Origin: Flavobacterium pisciphilum
GTDB taxonomy: Bacteria; Bacteroidota; Bacteroidia; Flavobacteriales; Flavobacteriaceae
Assembly (NCBI RefSeq): GCF_020905345.1
Contig: NZ_JAJJMO010000001.1
Coordinates: forward strand, 2,728,001 to 2,792,000
Direction: 5' to 3'
DNA: 64,000 nt
Part shown: positions 1 to 9,032 of the stretch, in pieces
Numbering within the stretch: the stretch's first letter is position 1
How the letters are laid out: the number at the start of each line of letters is the position of its first letter
Translations under genes and position numbers: made by a program
Notes under the pieces: generated by a model
What the model was told of the DNA's origin: nothing
Databases searched by the model: none
What the model saw: only the letters and a program-made list of their open reading frames with translations

Positions 1-1
1 T

Positions 2-1480
2 GACATCGAAATTTTAGTTACCGAATTGACTATCCTTAACGCAGCTTTGACTCCTCCTTTTACAATAGAGGATGAAACTGACGGTGGAGAAGATATCCGA
101 ATGAAATATCGTTACCTTGATATTCGTCGTAATCCAGTAAAAAATAGCTTGCTATTCCGTCACAAAGTGGCAATGGAAGTTCGTAAGTACTTATCTGATT
201 TGGATTTCTGCGAAGTAGAGACTCCTTATTTAATTAAATCGACTCCAGAGGGAGCAAGAGATTTCGTTGTACCAAGCCGTATGAACGAAGGTCAGTTTTA
301 TGCTTTACCACAATCACCACAAACTTTCAAACAATTATTGATGGTTGGTGGAATGGATAAGTACTTCCAAATTGTAAAATGTTTCCGTGACGAAGATTTG
401 CGTGCTGACCGTCAGCCAGAGTTTACACAAATCGATTGCGAAATGGCATTTGTTGAACAAGAAGACATCTTGAATGTTTTTGAAGGATTGACTAGACATT
501 TACTAAAAGAAATAAAAGGCATCGACGTAGATAAATTCCCAAGAATTACCTACGATTATGCTATGAAGACATACGGAAATGATAAGCCAGACATCCGTTT
601 TGGAATGGAGTTTGGTGAATTAAACGAATTTGCACAACACAAAGAATTCCCAGTATTCAATGCTGCTGAATTGGTTGTGGGAATTGCTGTTCCTGGCGCA
701 GGAAACTATACTCGTAAAGAAATTGACGGGTTAATTGACTGGGTTAAACGTCCACAAGTAGGTGCATCTGGAATGGTGTATGCTAAATGTAATGACGATG
801 GAACATTCAAATCATCTGTAGATAAGTTTTATGACCAAGAAGATTTAACGAATTGGGCAAAAGCTACAGGAGCAAAACCGGGCGACATGATTTTTGTACT
901 TTCTGGTCCAGCTAATAAAACACGTGGTCAATTAAGTGCTTTACGTATGGAATTGGCAACTCGTTTAGGATTACGTAAACCAGAAGAGTTTGCTCCACTA
1001 TGGGTAGTTGACTTCCCATTATTGGAATTAGACGAAGAAACGGGTCGTTACCATGCGATGCACCACCCATTTACATCACCTAAACCAGAAGATATGCAGT
1101 TATTAGAAACCGAGCCTGGAAAAGTTCGTGCTAATGCATACGATATGGTTCTTAACGGTAATGAAATTGGAGGAGGTTCTATTCGTATTCACGATAAAGC
1201 AACGCAACAATTAATGTTTAAATACCTTGGTTTTACTGAAGAGGAAGCTAAAGCACAATTTGGATTTTTGATGGATGCATTCCAATTTGGAGCTCCACCA
1301 CACGGAGGATTGGCATTTGGGCTAGACCGATTGGTAGCTATACTAGGTGGACAAGAGACGATTAGAGATTTTATAGCATTCCCTAAAAACAATTCAGGTC
1401 GTGATGTTATGATTGATGCTCCTGCTGCAATAGACGCTTTACAATTAAAAGAATTACATATCAAAATTGAGGCAATATAA
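2..1480 (+). CDS. aspS: Aspartyl-tRNA synthetase, 5' end outside window
   Basis: Class II aspartyl-tRNA synthetase, which charges tRNA-Asp in the cytoplasm. The reading frame is open from base 2 and the first visible residues ([13 protein letters not shown]) belong to the protein, so the TTG at 26 is not the start. About 100 N-terminal residues, the OB-fold anticodon-binding domain, lie upstream of the window. Visible signatures are class II motif 2 ([16 protein letters not shown]) and motif 3 ([15 protein letters not shown]), with the bacterial GAD insertion between them. The family is usually about 580 residues and 492 are present here. The gene stops at TAA 1478-1480, and a cold-shock gene with its own promoter follows. 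Confidence 0.97.
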   Translation, partial: DIEILVTELTILNAALTPPFTIEDETDGGEDIRMKYRYLDIRRNPVKNSLLFRHKVAMEVRKYLSDLDFCEVETPYLIKSTPEGARDFVVPSRMNEGQFYALPQSPQTFKQLLMVGGMDKYFQIVKCFRDEDLRADRQPEFTQIDCEMAFVEQEDILNVFEGLTRHLLKEIKGIDVDKFPRITYDYAMKTYGNDKPDIRFGMEFGELNEFAQHKEFPVFNAAELVVGIAVPGAGNYTRKEIDGLIDWVKRPQVGASGMVYAKCNDDGTFKSSVDKFYDQEDLTNWAKATGAKPGDMIFVLSGPANKTRGQLSALRMELATRLGLRKPEEFAPLWVVDFPLLELDEETGRYHAMHHPFTSPKPEDMQLLETEPGKVRANAYDMVLNGNEIGGGSIRIHDKATQQLMFKYLGFTEEEAKAQFGFLMDAFQFGAPPHGGLAFGLDRLVAILGGQETIRDFIAFPKNNSGRDVMIDAPAAIDALQLKELHIKIEAI

Positions 1481-1530
1481 CAAGTGAAAACACTGTAAAT
1501 CAATATTTTTTATAAAAAATTAACAGTTTG

Positions 1531-1563
1531 TTGTCTTTTGTATTATTTTATATCTTACATTTG
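1531..1563 (+). promoter_or_regulatory. Candidate Bacteroidota promoter of the cold-shock gene
   Basis: The -7 box TACATTTG (1556-1563) matches TAnnTTTG. TTG at 1531-1533 lies 22 bases upstream; a second TTG at 1538 is spaced 15. The start codon is 29 bases downstream, so the leader would be short. Confidence 0.5.
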
Positions 1564-1592
1564 CCTCATTATAAATTATTATTACTATTACA

Positions 1593-1787
1593 ATGCGTAC
1601 AGGTACAGTTAAATTTTTCAATGAGTCTAAAGGTTACGGGTTCATTACAGACGAAGAAACAGGAAAAGACATTTTCGTTCATGCATCAGGAATCAACGCG
1701 GAAGAATTACGCGAAGGTGATAGAGTAAGCTACGAAGAAGAAGAAGGAAGAAAAGGGAAAGTTGCTGCTAAAGTTGCAGTAATCTAA
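1593..1787 (+). CDS. Cold-shock domain protein (CspA family)
   Basis: This 64-residue single-domain cold-shock protein binds single-stranded nucleic acid and acts as an RNA chaperone. RNP1 is visible as KGYGFIT and RNP2 as DIFVHAS, and the start GTVKFFN is typical. Length is normal for the family. The start is the ATG at 1593, which begins the conserved domain; the longer overlapping frame from 1528 is a shadow. It has its own promoter-like box and a strong terminator, so it looks monocistronic. Confidence 0.96.
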   Translation: MRTGTVKFFNESKGYGFITDEETGKDIFVHASGINAEELREGDRVSYEEEEGRKGKVAAKVAVI

Positions 1788-1830
1788 GCATAAAAATATA
1801 GCAATTTATTTTTTTTGCCACCGAATGCTT

Positions 1831-1869
1831 AAAAGCGTTTCGATTAATTTCGAAACGCTTTTTTTTTAA
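1831..1869 (+). terminator. Rho-independent terminator after the cold-shock gene
   Basis: The inverted arms AAGCGTTTCG (1833-1842) and CGAAACGCTT (1851-1860) are followed directly by a run of T. Confidence 0.9.
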
Positions 1870-1970
1870 GCTATTTCTTAAAAAAATTCGTAAAATTAGT
1901 ATTGTTATTTATAATCAATAAAAATTACCCTATATCTACATTTCAAAACCTACTTAAATCATTTTTTAAC

Positions 1971-2001
1971 TTGTGATTTACATACTTGAGGGCTATCTTT
2001 G
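1971..2001 (+). promoter_or_regulatory. Promoter of the nuo operon
   Basis: TTG at 1971-1973, a 20-base spacer and TATCTTTG at 1994-2001 form a textbook Bacteroidota housekeeping promoter, 32 bases before the nuoA start. Confidence 0.75.
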
Positions 2002-2033
2002 TGACTTATTTTTAAGCAAAAAAACCTTAAATT

Positions 2034-2399
2034 ATGCATACAGATCAATATAATTATATTCCAATTTTAATGCAGCTTGTTTTAGCTGTTGGTTTCGTAG
2101 TAGGAACTATTATCATTTCTGGAAAATTAGGTCCTAAAAGGAACTCTGCTACCAAAGACAAAAACTTTGAATGTGGTGTCGAATCTATTGGTAACGCTCG
2201 TATACCATTTTCTGTAAAATATTTCTTGGTTGCTATTTTGTTTGTATTGTTTGATGTTGAGGTAATTTTTCTTTACCCATGGGCAGCAAACTTTAAAGAA
2301 CTAGGCATGGAGGGCATGCTAAAAATGTTAGTATTCATGTCACTACTTCTAGTAGGCTTTTTCTACATTATCAAAAAGAAAGCCCTAGAGTGGGAATAA
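2034..2399 (+). CDS. nuoA: NADH-quinone oxidoreductase subunit A
   Basis: Small membrane subunit of complex I (121 residues, normal length) near the quinone-binding junction of the peripheral and membrane arms. It has three membrane segments. The conserved loop between TM1 and TM2 is visible as NFECGVESIGNARIPFSVKY, and FDVEVIFLYPWA marks TM2. It is the first gene of the fourteen-gene nuo operon and lies just after the promoter at 1971-2001. A 149-base spacer with an inverted repeat separates it from nuoB. Confidence 0.96.
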   Translation: MHTDQYNYIPILMQLVLAVGFVVGTIIISGKLGPKRNSATKDKNFECGVESIGNARIPFSVKYFLVAILFVLFDVEVIFLYPWAANFKELGMEGMLKMLVFMSLLLVGFFYIIKKKALEWE

Positions 2400-2425
2400 A
2401 CTGAGTTTTTGAATTTTAGATTAGT

Positions 2426-2524
2426 GATTTTAGAATTACAATTTAAGATTTGAATTCCTCGAATTAACACAATTGATTTAAAAAAATTGATTTCAATTTT
2501 TACGGTTTCAAAAAATCTAAAATC
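2426..2524 (+). repeat. Inverted repeat in the nuoA-nuoB spacer
   Basis: GATTTTAGA at 2426-2434 pairs with TCTAAAATC at 2516-2524. The spacer is built from short repeated words (TTTTAGATT, AATTGATTT twice, ATCAGAAATC), unlike the tight junctions elsewhere in the operon. No gene is visible in it. Confidence 0.55.
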
Positions 2525-2548
2525 AGAAATCAGAAATTTATAATAAAA

Positions 2549-3097
2549 ATGAGCAATTCAAATATAAATATGGTTGCCCCGCCAGAAGGAGTCACAGGAG
2601 AAGGTTTTTTTGCTACAAAACTTAACGATGTTGTAGGTTTAGCAAGAGCCAATTCATTATGGCCTTTACCATTTGCAACTTCATGTTGTGGTATCGAATT
2701 CATGGCCACAATGGCTTCGCATTATGATATAGCACGATTTGGATCTGAACGTATAAGTTTCTCTCCTCGTCAAGCTGATATGCTATTAGTAATGGGAACT
2801 ATTTCTAAAAAAATGGGTCCTATTTTACGTCAAGTTTACGAACAAATGGCAGAACCTCGTTGGGTAATTGCTGTTGGTGCTTGCGCATCGTCTGGAGGTA
2901 TCTTTGATACGTATTCAGTTCTTCAAGGAATTGACAAAATAATACCTGTAGATGTTTATGTTCCAGGATGTCCACCAAGACCAGAACAAATCCTTGACGG
3001 TGTGTTAAAATTACAAGAATTAGTAAAGAGCGAGTCTGTAAGAAGACGTAGCTCTCCTGAATACCAAGAATTATTGGCTTCATATAACATTCAATAA
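2549..3097 (+). CDS. nuoB: NADH-quinone oxidoreductase subunit B
   Basis: Peripheral-arm subunit (182 residues) that carries cluster N2, the last Fe-S cluster before quinone. The unusual adjacent cysteine pair is visible in TSCCGIEF, followed by GACASSGG and [10 protein letters not shown], which supply the other ligands. Length and start ([14 protein letters not shown]) are typical of Flavobacterium. nuoC begins 5 bases after the stop, so the two are likely translationally linked. Confidence 0.97.
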   Translation: MSNSNINMVAPPEGVTGEGFFATKLNDVVGLARANSLWPLPFATSCCGIEFMATMASHYDIARFGSERISFSPRQADMLLVMGTISKKMGPILRQVYEQMAEPRWVIAVGACASSGGIFDTYSVLQGIDKIIPVDVYVPGCPPRPEQILDGVLKLQELVKSESVRRRSSPEYQELLASYNIQ

Positions 3098-3102
3098 ACA
3101 AA

Positions 3103-3624
3103 ATGGCTTTAGAGACAATAGAAATTCAAGATAAATTAATTGAAACATTTGGAGAAGATGTATTCAATTTCAATCAAGAGAGAGACATTTTTTCATTAGA
3201 AGTTGCTGCTGATAAAATAACAGCTGTAATTCTTTTTTTGAAAAACGATCCAACCTTACGTTTTCACTTTTTAACTGATTTATGTGGTGTACACTATCCA
3301 GATAACGAAGTTGACCGCCAATTTGCAATAGTTTATCATTTGCACAACTGGTACGAAAACAAAAGAATCAAAATAAAAGCTTTTATCAATGGTGAAAAAC
3401 CAGAAATAAAAACAATATCAAATATCTTCTTATGTTCAAACTGGATGGAAAGAGAAACTTATGACTTTTACGGTGTAAACTTCATTGGACATCCACAATT
3501 GAAACGTATTTTAAATATGGATGAGATGATATCATTTCCGATGCGTAAAGAATTCCCTATGGAAGACAGCGGAAGAACAGATAAAGACGATAGATTCTTC
3601 GGAAGAACAATCACAAATTGCTAA
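3103..3624 (+). CDS. nuoC: NADH-quinone oxidoreductase subunit C
   Basis: The 30-kDa peripheral subunit (173 residues). The family signature is the C-terminal ERETYDFYGVNFIGHPQLKR region followed by FPMRKEFP. It is a separate gene, not fused to nuoD as in enterobacteria. It lies between nuoB (5-base gap) and nuoD (32-base gap). Confidence 0.95.
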   Translation: MALETIEIQDKLIETFGEDVFNFNQERDIFSLEVAADKITAVILFLKNDPTLRFHFLTDLCGVHYPDNEVDRQFAIVYHLHNWYENKRIKIKAFINGEKPEIKTISNIFLCSNWMERETYDFYGVNFIGHPQLKRILNMDEMISFPMRKEFPMEDSGRTDKDDRFFGRTITNC

Positions 3625-3656
3625 GACAAAATCATATAATTTTTCACATTAAATAA

Positions 3657-4895
3657 ATGTCAGAACTATTATTATCACCAGAGCATCGCTATGCTAAAAT
3701 AATCGAACAGAAACTAAACGACGAAGGTAGTGAGCTTTCTGTTCTGAATTTAGGACCAACACACCCAGCTACACACGGTATTTTTCAGAATGTACTGTTA
3801 ATGGATGGTGAAAAAATTCTCGATGCTGAACCAACTATTGGTTACATCCACAGAGCATTCGAGAAAATTGCTGAGAACCGTCCGTTTTACCAAATCACTC
3901 CACTTACAGATCGAATGAACTATTGCTCCTCTCCTATTAACAATATGGGATGGTGGATGACTTTAGAAAAACTTTTGGATATTGAAGTACCTAAACGTGT
4001 TCAATACTTAAGAGTAATCGTAATGGAATTGGCTAGAATTACCGATCACATTATCTGTAATTCAATCCTTGGAGTAGATACAGGTGCCTTTACTGGTTTC
4101 CTTTATGTTTTTCAATTTAGAGAAAAAATATACGAAATCTACGAAGAAATTTGTGGAGCTCGTTTAACTACAAATATGGGAAGAATTGGTGGTTTTGAAA
4201 GAGATTGGTCTGAGACTGCTTTCAAAAAACTAGATATATTCTTAGAAGAATTTCCTGCTGCTTGGCAAGAATTTGAAAACCTATTCGTAAGAAACAGAAT
4301 TTTCATTGACAGAACCGTTAATGTTGGACCTATATCTGCTGAACAAGCTATGGCTTACGGTTTCACAGGACCAAACTTACGTGCTAGTGGTGTTGATTAT
4401 GATGTGCGTGTAGCACAACCATACTCTTCATACGAAGATTTTGATTTTATTGTTCCTGTTGGAAAATCTGGAGATACATACGATCGTTTCTGCGTTCGTA
4501 ATGCCGAAGTTTGGGAAAGTTTAAGCATCATCCGTCAAGCATTAGCAAAAATGCCAGAAGGGAATGTTTACCATGCTGAAGTTCCAGATTACTACCTTCC
4601 TCCAAAAGAAGATGTATACACCAACATGGAATCGTTAATATATCACTTTAAGATTGTTATGGGAGAAGTTCCTGTTCCAGTTGCCGAAATATACCATCCT
4701 GTTGAAGGTGGAAATGGTGAATTAGGATTTTACCTAGTAACCGACGGAAGTAGAACTCCATACAGATTGCATTTTAGAAGACCTTGTTTTATATATTACC
4801 AAGCTTATCCTGAAATGATTAAAGGAGCGATGCTATCGGATGCCATTGTAATATTATCAAGTTTAAATGTTATCGCTGGAGAGTTAGACGCTTAA
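3657..4895 (+). CDS. nuoD: NADH-quinone oxidoreductase subunit D
   Basis: The 49-kDa subunit (412 residues) that forms the quinone-binding pocket with NuoB. Conserved segments are LGPTHPATHG near the N terminus (quinone-site histidines), EPTIGYIHRAFEK, and the C-terminal DAIVILSSLNVIAGELDA. It is a stand-alone NuoD of normal length, co-directional with its neighbours. Confidence 0.97.
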   Translation: MSELLLSPEHRYAKIIEQKLNDEGSELSVLNLGPTHPATHGIFQNVLLMDGEKILDAEPTIGYIHRAFEKIAENRPFYQITPLTDRMNYCSSPINNMGWWMTLEKLLDIEVPKRVQYLRVIVMELARITDHIICNSILGVDTGAFTGFLYVFQFREKIYEIYEEICGARLTTNMGRIGGFERDWSETAFKKLDIFLEEFPAAWQEFENLFVRNRIFIDRTVNVGPISAEQAMAYGFTGPNLRASGVDYDVRVAQPYSSYEDFDFIVPVGKSGDTYDRFCVRNAEVWESLSIIRQALAKMPEGNVYHAEVPDYYLPPKEDVYTNMESLIYHFKIVMGEVPVPVAEIYHPVEGGNGELGFYLVTDGSRTPYRLHFRRPCFIYYQAYPEMIKGAMLSDAIVILSSLNVIAGELDA

Positions 4896-4900
4896 AAGAT

Positions 4901-4937
4901 TTCAGATTGTAGAATAACGATTTTTGATTTCAGATTT
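4901..4937 (+). repeat. Repeat-like spacer between nuoD and nuoE
   Basis: The spacer holds TTCAGATT twice. A 21-base stretch (4916-4936, AACGATTTTTG then ATTTCAGATT) recurs exactly in the nuoM-nuoN spacer at 13938-13958. Confidence 0.6.
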
Positions 4938-4945
4938 AAAATAAA

Positions 4946-5476
4946 ATGGAAAGAACACATTACAAACAAGAAATAAATATGACCGAAGCATTGATGAACC
5001 GCATCAATGAACTAATCAGTCATTATCCTGAAGACAAAAGAAAATCGGCTTTATTGCCCGTTTTGCACGAAGTACAAGATGCCCATGAAAATTGGTTGAG
5101 TATTGAGCTACAGGACAAGGTTGCCGAAATTTTACATATAAAACCAATTGAGGTTTATGAGGTAGTAACTTTTTACACCATGTACAACCAAAAGCCAATG
5201 GGTAAATACATGTTTGAATTTTGCCAAACTTCTTGTTGTTGTTTAAGTGGTGCCGAAAATTTAATGGATTATACATCTGAGAAATTAGGTATCAAAATGG
5301 GTGAAACAACTCCTGACGGTATGTTCAGCATAGCTGGAGTAGAATGCTTAGGTGCTTGTGGATATGCTCCAATGATGCAGTTAGGTGATTTCTACAAAGA
5401 GAAACTTACCGAAGAAAAAATCGATCAGTTAATCGCTGATTGTAGAGATGATAAAATAATATTACACGATAAATAA
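4946..5476 (+). CDS. nuoE: NADH-quinone oxidoreductase subunit E
   Basis: The 24-kDa thioredoxin-like subunit (176 residues) that binds [2Fe-2S] cluster N1a. Cysteine ligands are visible in CQTSCCCLSG and GVECLGACGYAPM. The ATG at 4946 gives a typical Flavobacterium N terminus; an internal ATG at 4979 (MTEALMNRI) is an alternative. nuoF starts one base after the stop codon, which fits co-translation of the NuoE-NuoF pair. Confidence 0.95.
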   Translation: MERTHYKQEINMTEALMNRINELISHYPEDKRKSALLPVLHEVQDAHENWLSIELQDKVAEILHIKPIEVYEVVTFYTMYNQKPMGKYMFEFCQTSCCCLSGAENLMDYTSEKLGIKMGETTPDGMFSIAGVECLGACGYAPMMQLGDFYKEKLTEEKIDQLIADCRDDKIILHDK

Positions 5477-5477
5477 T

Positions 5478-6848
5478 ATGTCACAAAAAATATTATTAGA
5501 TAAAATCAATATTCCTGGTATTAAAACCTACGAAGTATACCGCAAAAACGGTGGTTATGCTTCTGTGGAAAAAGCAATAAAAACGCTTACACCAGACGAA
5601 GTTGTTGAAGAGGTAAAGAAATCAGGCCTTCGTGGTCGTGGTGGAGCAGGTTTCCCAGCGGGAATGAAATGGAGTTTTATTGATAAAAAATCAGGAAAAC
5701 CAAGACATTTAGTTTGCAATGCTGACGAATCTGAGCCAGGTACTTTTAAAGATCGTTATTTGATGGAATTTATTCCTCACTTATTGATTGAAGGAATGAT
5801 TACTTCAAGTTTTGCCTTGGGCGCTAACCTATCATATATCTATATTCGTGGAGAATATATGTGGGTTTTCAAAATATTAGAAAGAGCCATTGCCGAAGCA
5901 AAAGCTGCTGGGTTTTTGGGAAAAAATATACTTGGATCAGGATATGATCTAGAACTACACGTTCACTGTGGAGCTGGTGCTTATATTTGTGGAGAAGAAA
6001 CTGCACTTATAGAATCATTGGAAGGGAAAAGAGGAAACCCGCGTATCAAACCGCCATTCCCTGCTGTTTCTGGACTTTGGGCCAACCCTACTGTGGTAAA
6101 CAATGTTGAAACTATTGCTACTGTGCCATGGATTATCAACAACTCTGGTGACGATTATGCTAAAATTGGTATTGGTCGTTCTACTGGAACTAAATTAATC
6201 TCGGCTTCTGGACACGTTAAAAACCCTGGAGTTTACGAAATTGAATTGGGTCTAAGTGTTGATGAATTTATGAATTCTGATGAATACTTAGGCGGAATGT
6301 CTTCTAGCAGACCTTTAAAAGCGTTTGTTCCTGGAGGTTCTTCTGTGCCAATTTTACCAGCCGAATTAATTTTTAAAACTGCAAATGGTGAAGATCGTTT
6401 AATGACTTACGAATCTTTAAGTGATGGTGGTTTTGCTACTGGATCTATGCTAGGTTCTGGAGGATTTATCGTTTACAACGACACTGCATGTATCGTAAGA
6501 AACACATGGAATTTTGCTCGTTTCTACCACCACGAATCTTGTGGACAATGTACTCCTTGTCGTGAAGGTACAGGTTGGTTAGAAAAAATATTATGGAGAA
6601 TCGAAAACGGTCAAGGCCGTGAGGAAGATATCGAATTGTTATGGAGCATTCAAAGTAAAATCGAAGGAAACACGATTTGCCCACTTGGAGATGCAGCATC
6701 TTGGCCAGTAGCAGCAGCTATTCGTCATTTTAGAGATGAGTTTGAATACCACGTTCGTTTTCCAGAAAAAATAAAAAATAGAGAGCATTTTGTTGCTGAG
6801 CCTTTTTCACAAGTGAAACATTTAGTAGGCGGTAAAGTAATTATTTAA
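5478..6848 (+). CDS. nuoF: NADH-quinone oxidoreductase subunit F
   Basis: The 51-kDa NADH-binding flavoprotein (456 residues). The FMN/NADH site is visible as GRGGAGFPAGMKW and CNADESEPGTFKDR, then GAYICGEETALIESLEGKRG. The N3 [4Fe-4S] motif is ESCGQCTPCREG plus the downstream cysteine in NTICPLGDAA. All NADH-site signatures are present, so this complex I should use NADH even though its NuoG is short. Confidence 0.97.
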   Translation: MSQKILLDKINIPGIKTYEVYRKNGGYASVEKAIKTLTPDEVVEEVKKSGLRGRGGAGFPAGMKWSFIDKKSGKPRHLVCNADESEPGTFKDRYLMEFIPHLLIEGMITSSFALGANLSYIYIRGEYMWVFKILERAIAEAKAAGFLGKNILGSGYDLELHVHCGAGAYICGEETALIESLEGKRGNPRIKPPFPAVSGLWANPTVVNNVETIATVPWIINNSGDDYAKIGIGRSTGTKLISASGHVKNPGVYEIELGLSVDEFMNSDEYLGGMSSSRPLKAFVPGGSSVPILPAELIFKTANGEDRLMTYESLSDGGFATGSMLGSGGFIVYNDTACIVRNTWNFARFYHHESCGQCTPCREGTGWLEKILWRIENGQGREEDIELLWSIQSKIEGNTICPLGDAASWPVAAAIRHFRDEFEYHVRFPEKIKNREHFVAEPFSQVKHLVGGKVII

Positions 6849-6851
6849 AAT

Positions 6852-6916
6852 AGTTTCAAGTTTCAAGTTTTTTTAGTCTCAAGTTGCACAACTTGAAACT
6901 TTAGGCCTGAAACTAA
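6852..6916 (+). repeat. Long hairpin in the nuoF-nuoG spacer
   Basis: The 5' arm at 6852-6870 (TAGTTTCA then AGTTTCAAGTT) pairs with AACTTGAAACT at 6891-6901 and TGAAACTA at 6909-6916, with a 7-base bulge. That is 19 paired bases inside an operon. An alternative small hairpin, CAAGTT-GCAC-AACTTG, uses 6881-6896. Confidence 0.75.
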
Positions 6917-6932
6917 AAAAACAAACAAAGAG

Positions 6933-7964
6933 ATGAAAGTAACCATAGACGGTCAAAGTATAGACGTAGAGCCAGGAACAACAATCCTACAGGCTGCACG
7001 TATGATTGGTGGAGATTTAGTTCCGCCAGCCATGTGCTATTACTCAAAATTAAAAGGTAGCGGAGGAAAATGCCGTTGTTGTTTAGTTGAAGTATCGAAA
7101 GGTAGTGAAGCTGATCCAAGACCAATGCCAAAATTGATGGCATCTTGTGTAACAGGATGTATGGATGGTATGGAAGTAAATAGCAAATCTTCTGATAGAG
7201 TAACTGAAGCACGTAAATCAGTAACAGAATTTTTATTGATTAACCACCCTTTGGATTGCCCTATTTGTGATCAAGCTGGAGAATGTGATCTTCAAAACTT
7301 AAGTTTTGAGCACGGAAACCCAAAATCACGTTTTATAGAAGAGAAAAGAACATTTGAACCAGAAGATATCGGTCCGCACATTCAATTGCACATGAACCGT
7401 TGTATCTTATGTCAACGTTGTGTACAAGTTGCAGATCAATTGACAGACAATAGAGTTCATGGTGTATTAGATCGTGGTGATCATGCTAATATCTCAACTG
7501 GTATCTCTAAAGCAATCGACAATGAGTTTTCTGGAAATATGATTGATGTATGTCCAGTTGGAGCTTTGACAGATAAAACATTCCGATTTAAATCGAGAGT
7601 TTGGTTTAACAAGCCTTTCAATGCTCATAGAGAGTGTACTACTCCTGGATGTTGTGGAAAAACAACTGTTTGGATGTTTGGAGGCGAAATACAACGTGTT
7701 ACTGGCCGTAAGGACATCTATCATGAAGTTGAAGAGTTTATTTGTAACAGTTGTCGTTTTGACCACAAAAACGTTGCAGATTGGACTATTGAAGGACCAA
7801 GAGAATTTGAAAAAGATTCGGTTATCAATCAAAACAACTACACTCGTAAATTAGAAAAAGTAGAAATAGCTACTGAAGAAATTATTCTTTTGGGTAGAGA
7901 TCAAGACCGTAAAAAAATTAGTATGGCGCAAATTCCATTAACCAATAACGACAAAATCTCTTAG
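6933..7964 (+). CDS. nuoG: NADH-quinone oxidoreductase subunit G, short form
   Basis: Fe-S subunit of the peripheral arm, 343 residues against roughly 700-900 in classical NuoG. It has the N-terminal 2Fe-2S ferredoxin domain (MCYYSK, then KCRCCLVEV), the NuoG-specific Fe-S region (CPICDQAGECDLQ; NRCILCQRCVQV; CPVGALTDK), and a final cysteine-rich segment (ECTTPGCCGK, then FICNSCRF) resembling the start of the molybdopterin-type domain. The rest of that domain is absent. The frame ends cleanly and nuoH begins 2 bases later, so this is a compact form and not a frameshift. Confidence 0.93.
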   Translation: MKVTIDGQSIDVEPGTTILQAARMIGGDLVPPAMCYYSKLKGSGGKCRCCLVEVSKGSEADPRPMPKLMASCVTGCMDGMEVNSKSSDRVTEARKSVTEFLLINHPLDCPICDQAGECDLQNLSFEHGNPKSRFIEEKRTFEPEDIGPHIQLHMNRCILCQRCVQVADQLTDNRVHGVLDRGDHANISTGISKAIDNEFSGNMIDVCPVGALTDKTFRFKSRVWFNKPFNAHRECTTPGCCGKTTVWMFGGEIQRVTGRKDIYHEVEEFICNSCRFDHKNVADWTIEGPREFEKDSVINQNNYTRKLEKVEIATEEIILLGRDQDRKKISMAQIPLTNNDKIS

Positions 7965-7966
7965 AA

Positions 7967-9019
7967 ATGGACAATACATTTATTATAGAAAAAAGTGTTA
8001 TAATTCTTGTGGTTTTTGCCGTAACGATGCTTATGGCGATGTATTCTACATGGGCTGAGCGTAAAGTTGCAGCTTACTTACAAGACCGTGTTGGACCTAA
8101 CCGTGCTGGTTGGGGTGGATTATTACAACCGCTTGCAGATGGTATGAAATTATTCTCTAAAGAAGAGTTTTTTCCAAATACTCCAAATAAATTCTTATTT
8201 GTTGTAGGTCCTGCAATTGCCATGAGTACCGCTTTAATGACAAGTGCTGTTATTCCATGGGGAGATAAATTACACTTATTTGGCAGAGATATTTTGCTTC
8301 AAGCTACTGATATAAACATTGGATTATTGTATTTCTTCGGCGTAGTTTCTGTTGGAGTATATGGTATCATGATTGGTGGATGGGCGTCTAATAGTAAATT
8401 CTCATTGATGGGAGCAGTTCGTGCTGCTTCGCAAATGGTTTCGTATGAAATCGCAATGGGATTATCAATGATTGCATTATTAATGATGACTGGAAGCTTA
8501 AGCTTAAGAGAAATCTCTTTGCAACAAGCTGGAATGAACTGGAACGTATTTTACCAACCTTTATCTTTCTTAATATTCCTTATTTGTGCTTTTGCTGAAA
8601 CAAATAGAACTCCTTTTGACTTAGCGGAGTGTGAAACTGAATTAGTTGGTGGATACCACACGGAGTATTCTTCGATGAAAATGGGATTCTATTTATTTGC
8701 TGAATATGCAAATATGTTTATCTCGGCTACTATAATCGCTGTATTATTCTTTGGAGGATACAACTATCCGGGAATGCAATGGATGGTAGACAACGTAGGA
8801 GTTAATCCAGCAAACGTTTTAGGAATGGTTGTTTTATTTGCTAAAATATGCTTTTTCATCTTCTTCTATATGTGGGTTCGTTGGACTATTCCAAGATTTA
8901 GATATGACCAATTGATGCACTTAGGATGGAAGATATTAATTCCGCTTTCTATCATCAATATCATGCTTACAGGTGTTGTAATGTTAAGAGGTGAAATTGC
9001 AGCTTATTTAGGGTTTTAA
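7967..9019 (+). CDS. nuoH: NADH-quinone oxidoreductase subunit H
   Basis: Membrane subunit (350 residues, about eight membrane segments) that joins the quinone tunnel to the proton-pumping arm. Diagnostic segments are AERKVAAYLQDRVGPNRAG near the N terminus and AETNRTPFDLAECETELV with its conserved acidic loop. It starts 2 bases after nuoG. A 162-base spacer with a structured element separates it from nuoI. Confidence 0.97.
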   Translation: MDNTFIIEKSVIILVVFAVTMLMAMYSTWAERKVAAYLQDRVGPNRAGWGGLLQPLADGMKLFSKEEFFPNTPNKFLFVVGPAIAMSTALMTSAVIPWGDKLHLFGRDILLQATDINIGLLYFFGVVSVGVYGIMIGGWASNSKFSLMGAVRAASQMVSYEIAMGLSMIALLMMTGSLSLREISLQQAGMNWNVFYQPLSFLIFLICAFAETNRTPFDLAECETELVGGYHTEYSSMKMGFYLFAEYANMFISATIIAVLFFGGYNYPGMQWMVDNVGVNPANVLGMVVLFAKICFFIFFYMWVRWTIPRFRYDQLMHLGWKILIPLSIINIMLTGVVMLRGEIAAYLGF

Positions 9020-9032
9020 TAAACGAAAACGC

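Noticed and set aside
26..28. TTG as the aspS start
   Set aside because: The frame is open upstream to the window edge and the residues before it match the family, so the gene is cut by the window.
7850..7966. Frameshift truncating nuoG
   Set aside because: The reading frame ends cleanly, nuoH starts 2 bases later, and no remnant of the molybdopterin domain is found in any frame.
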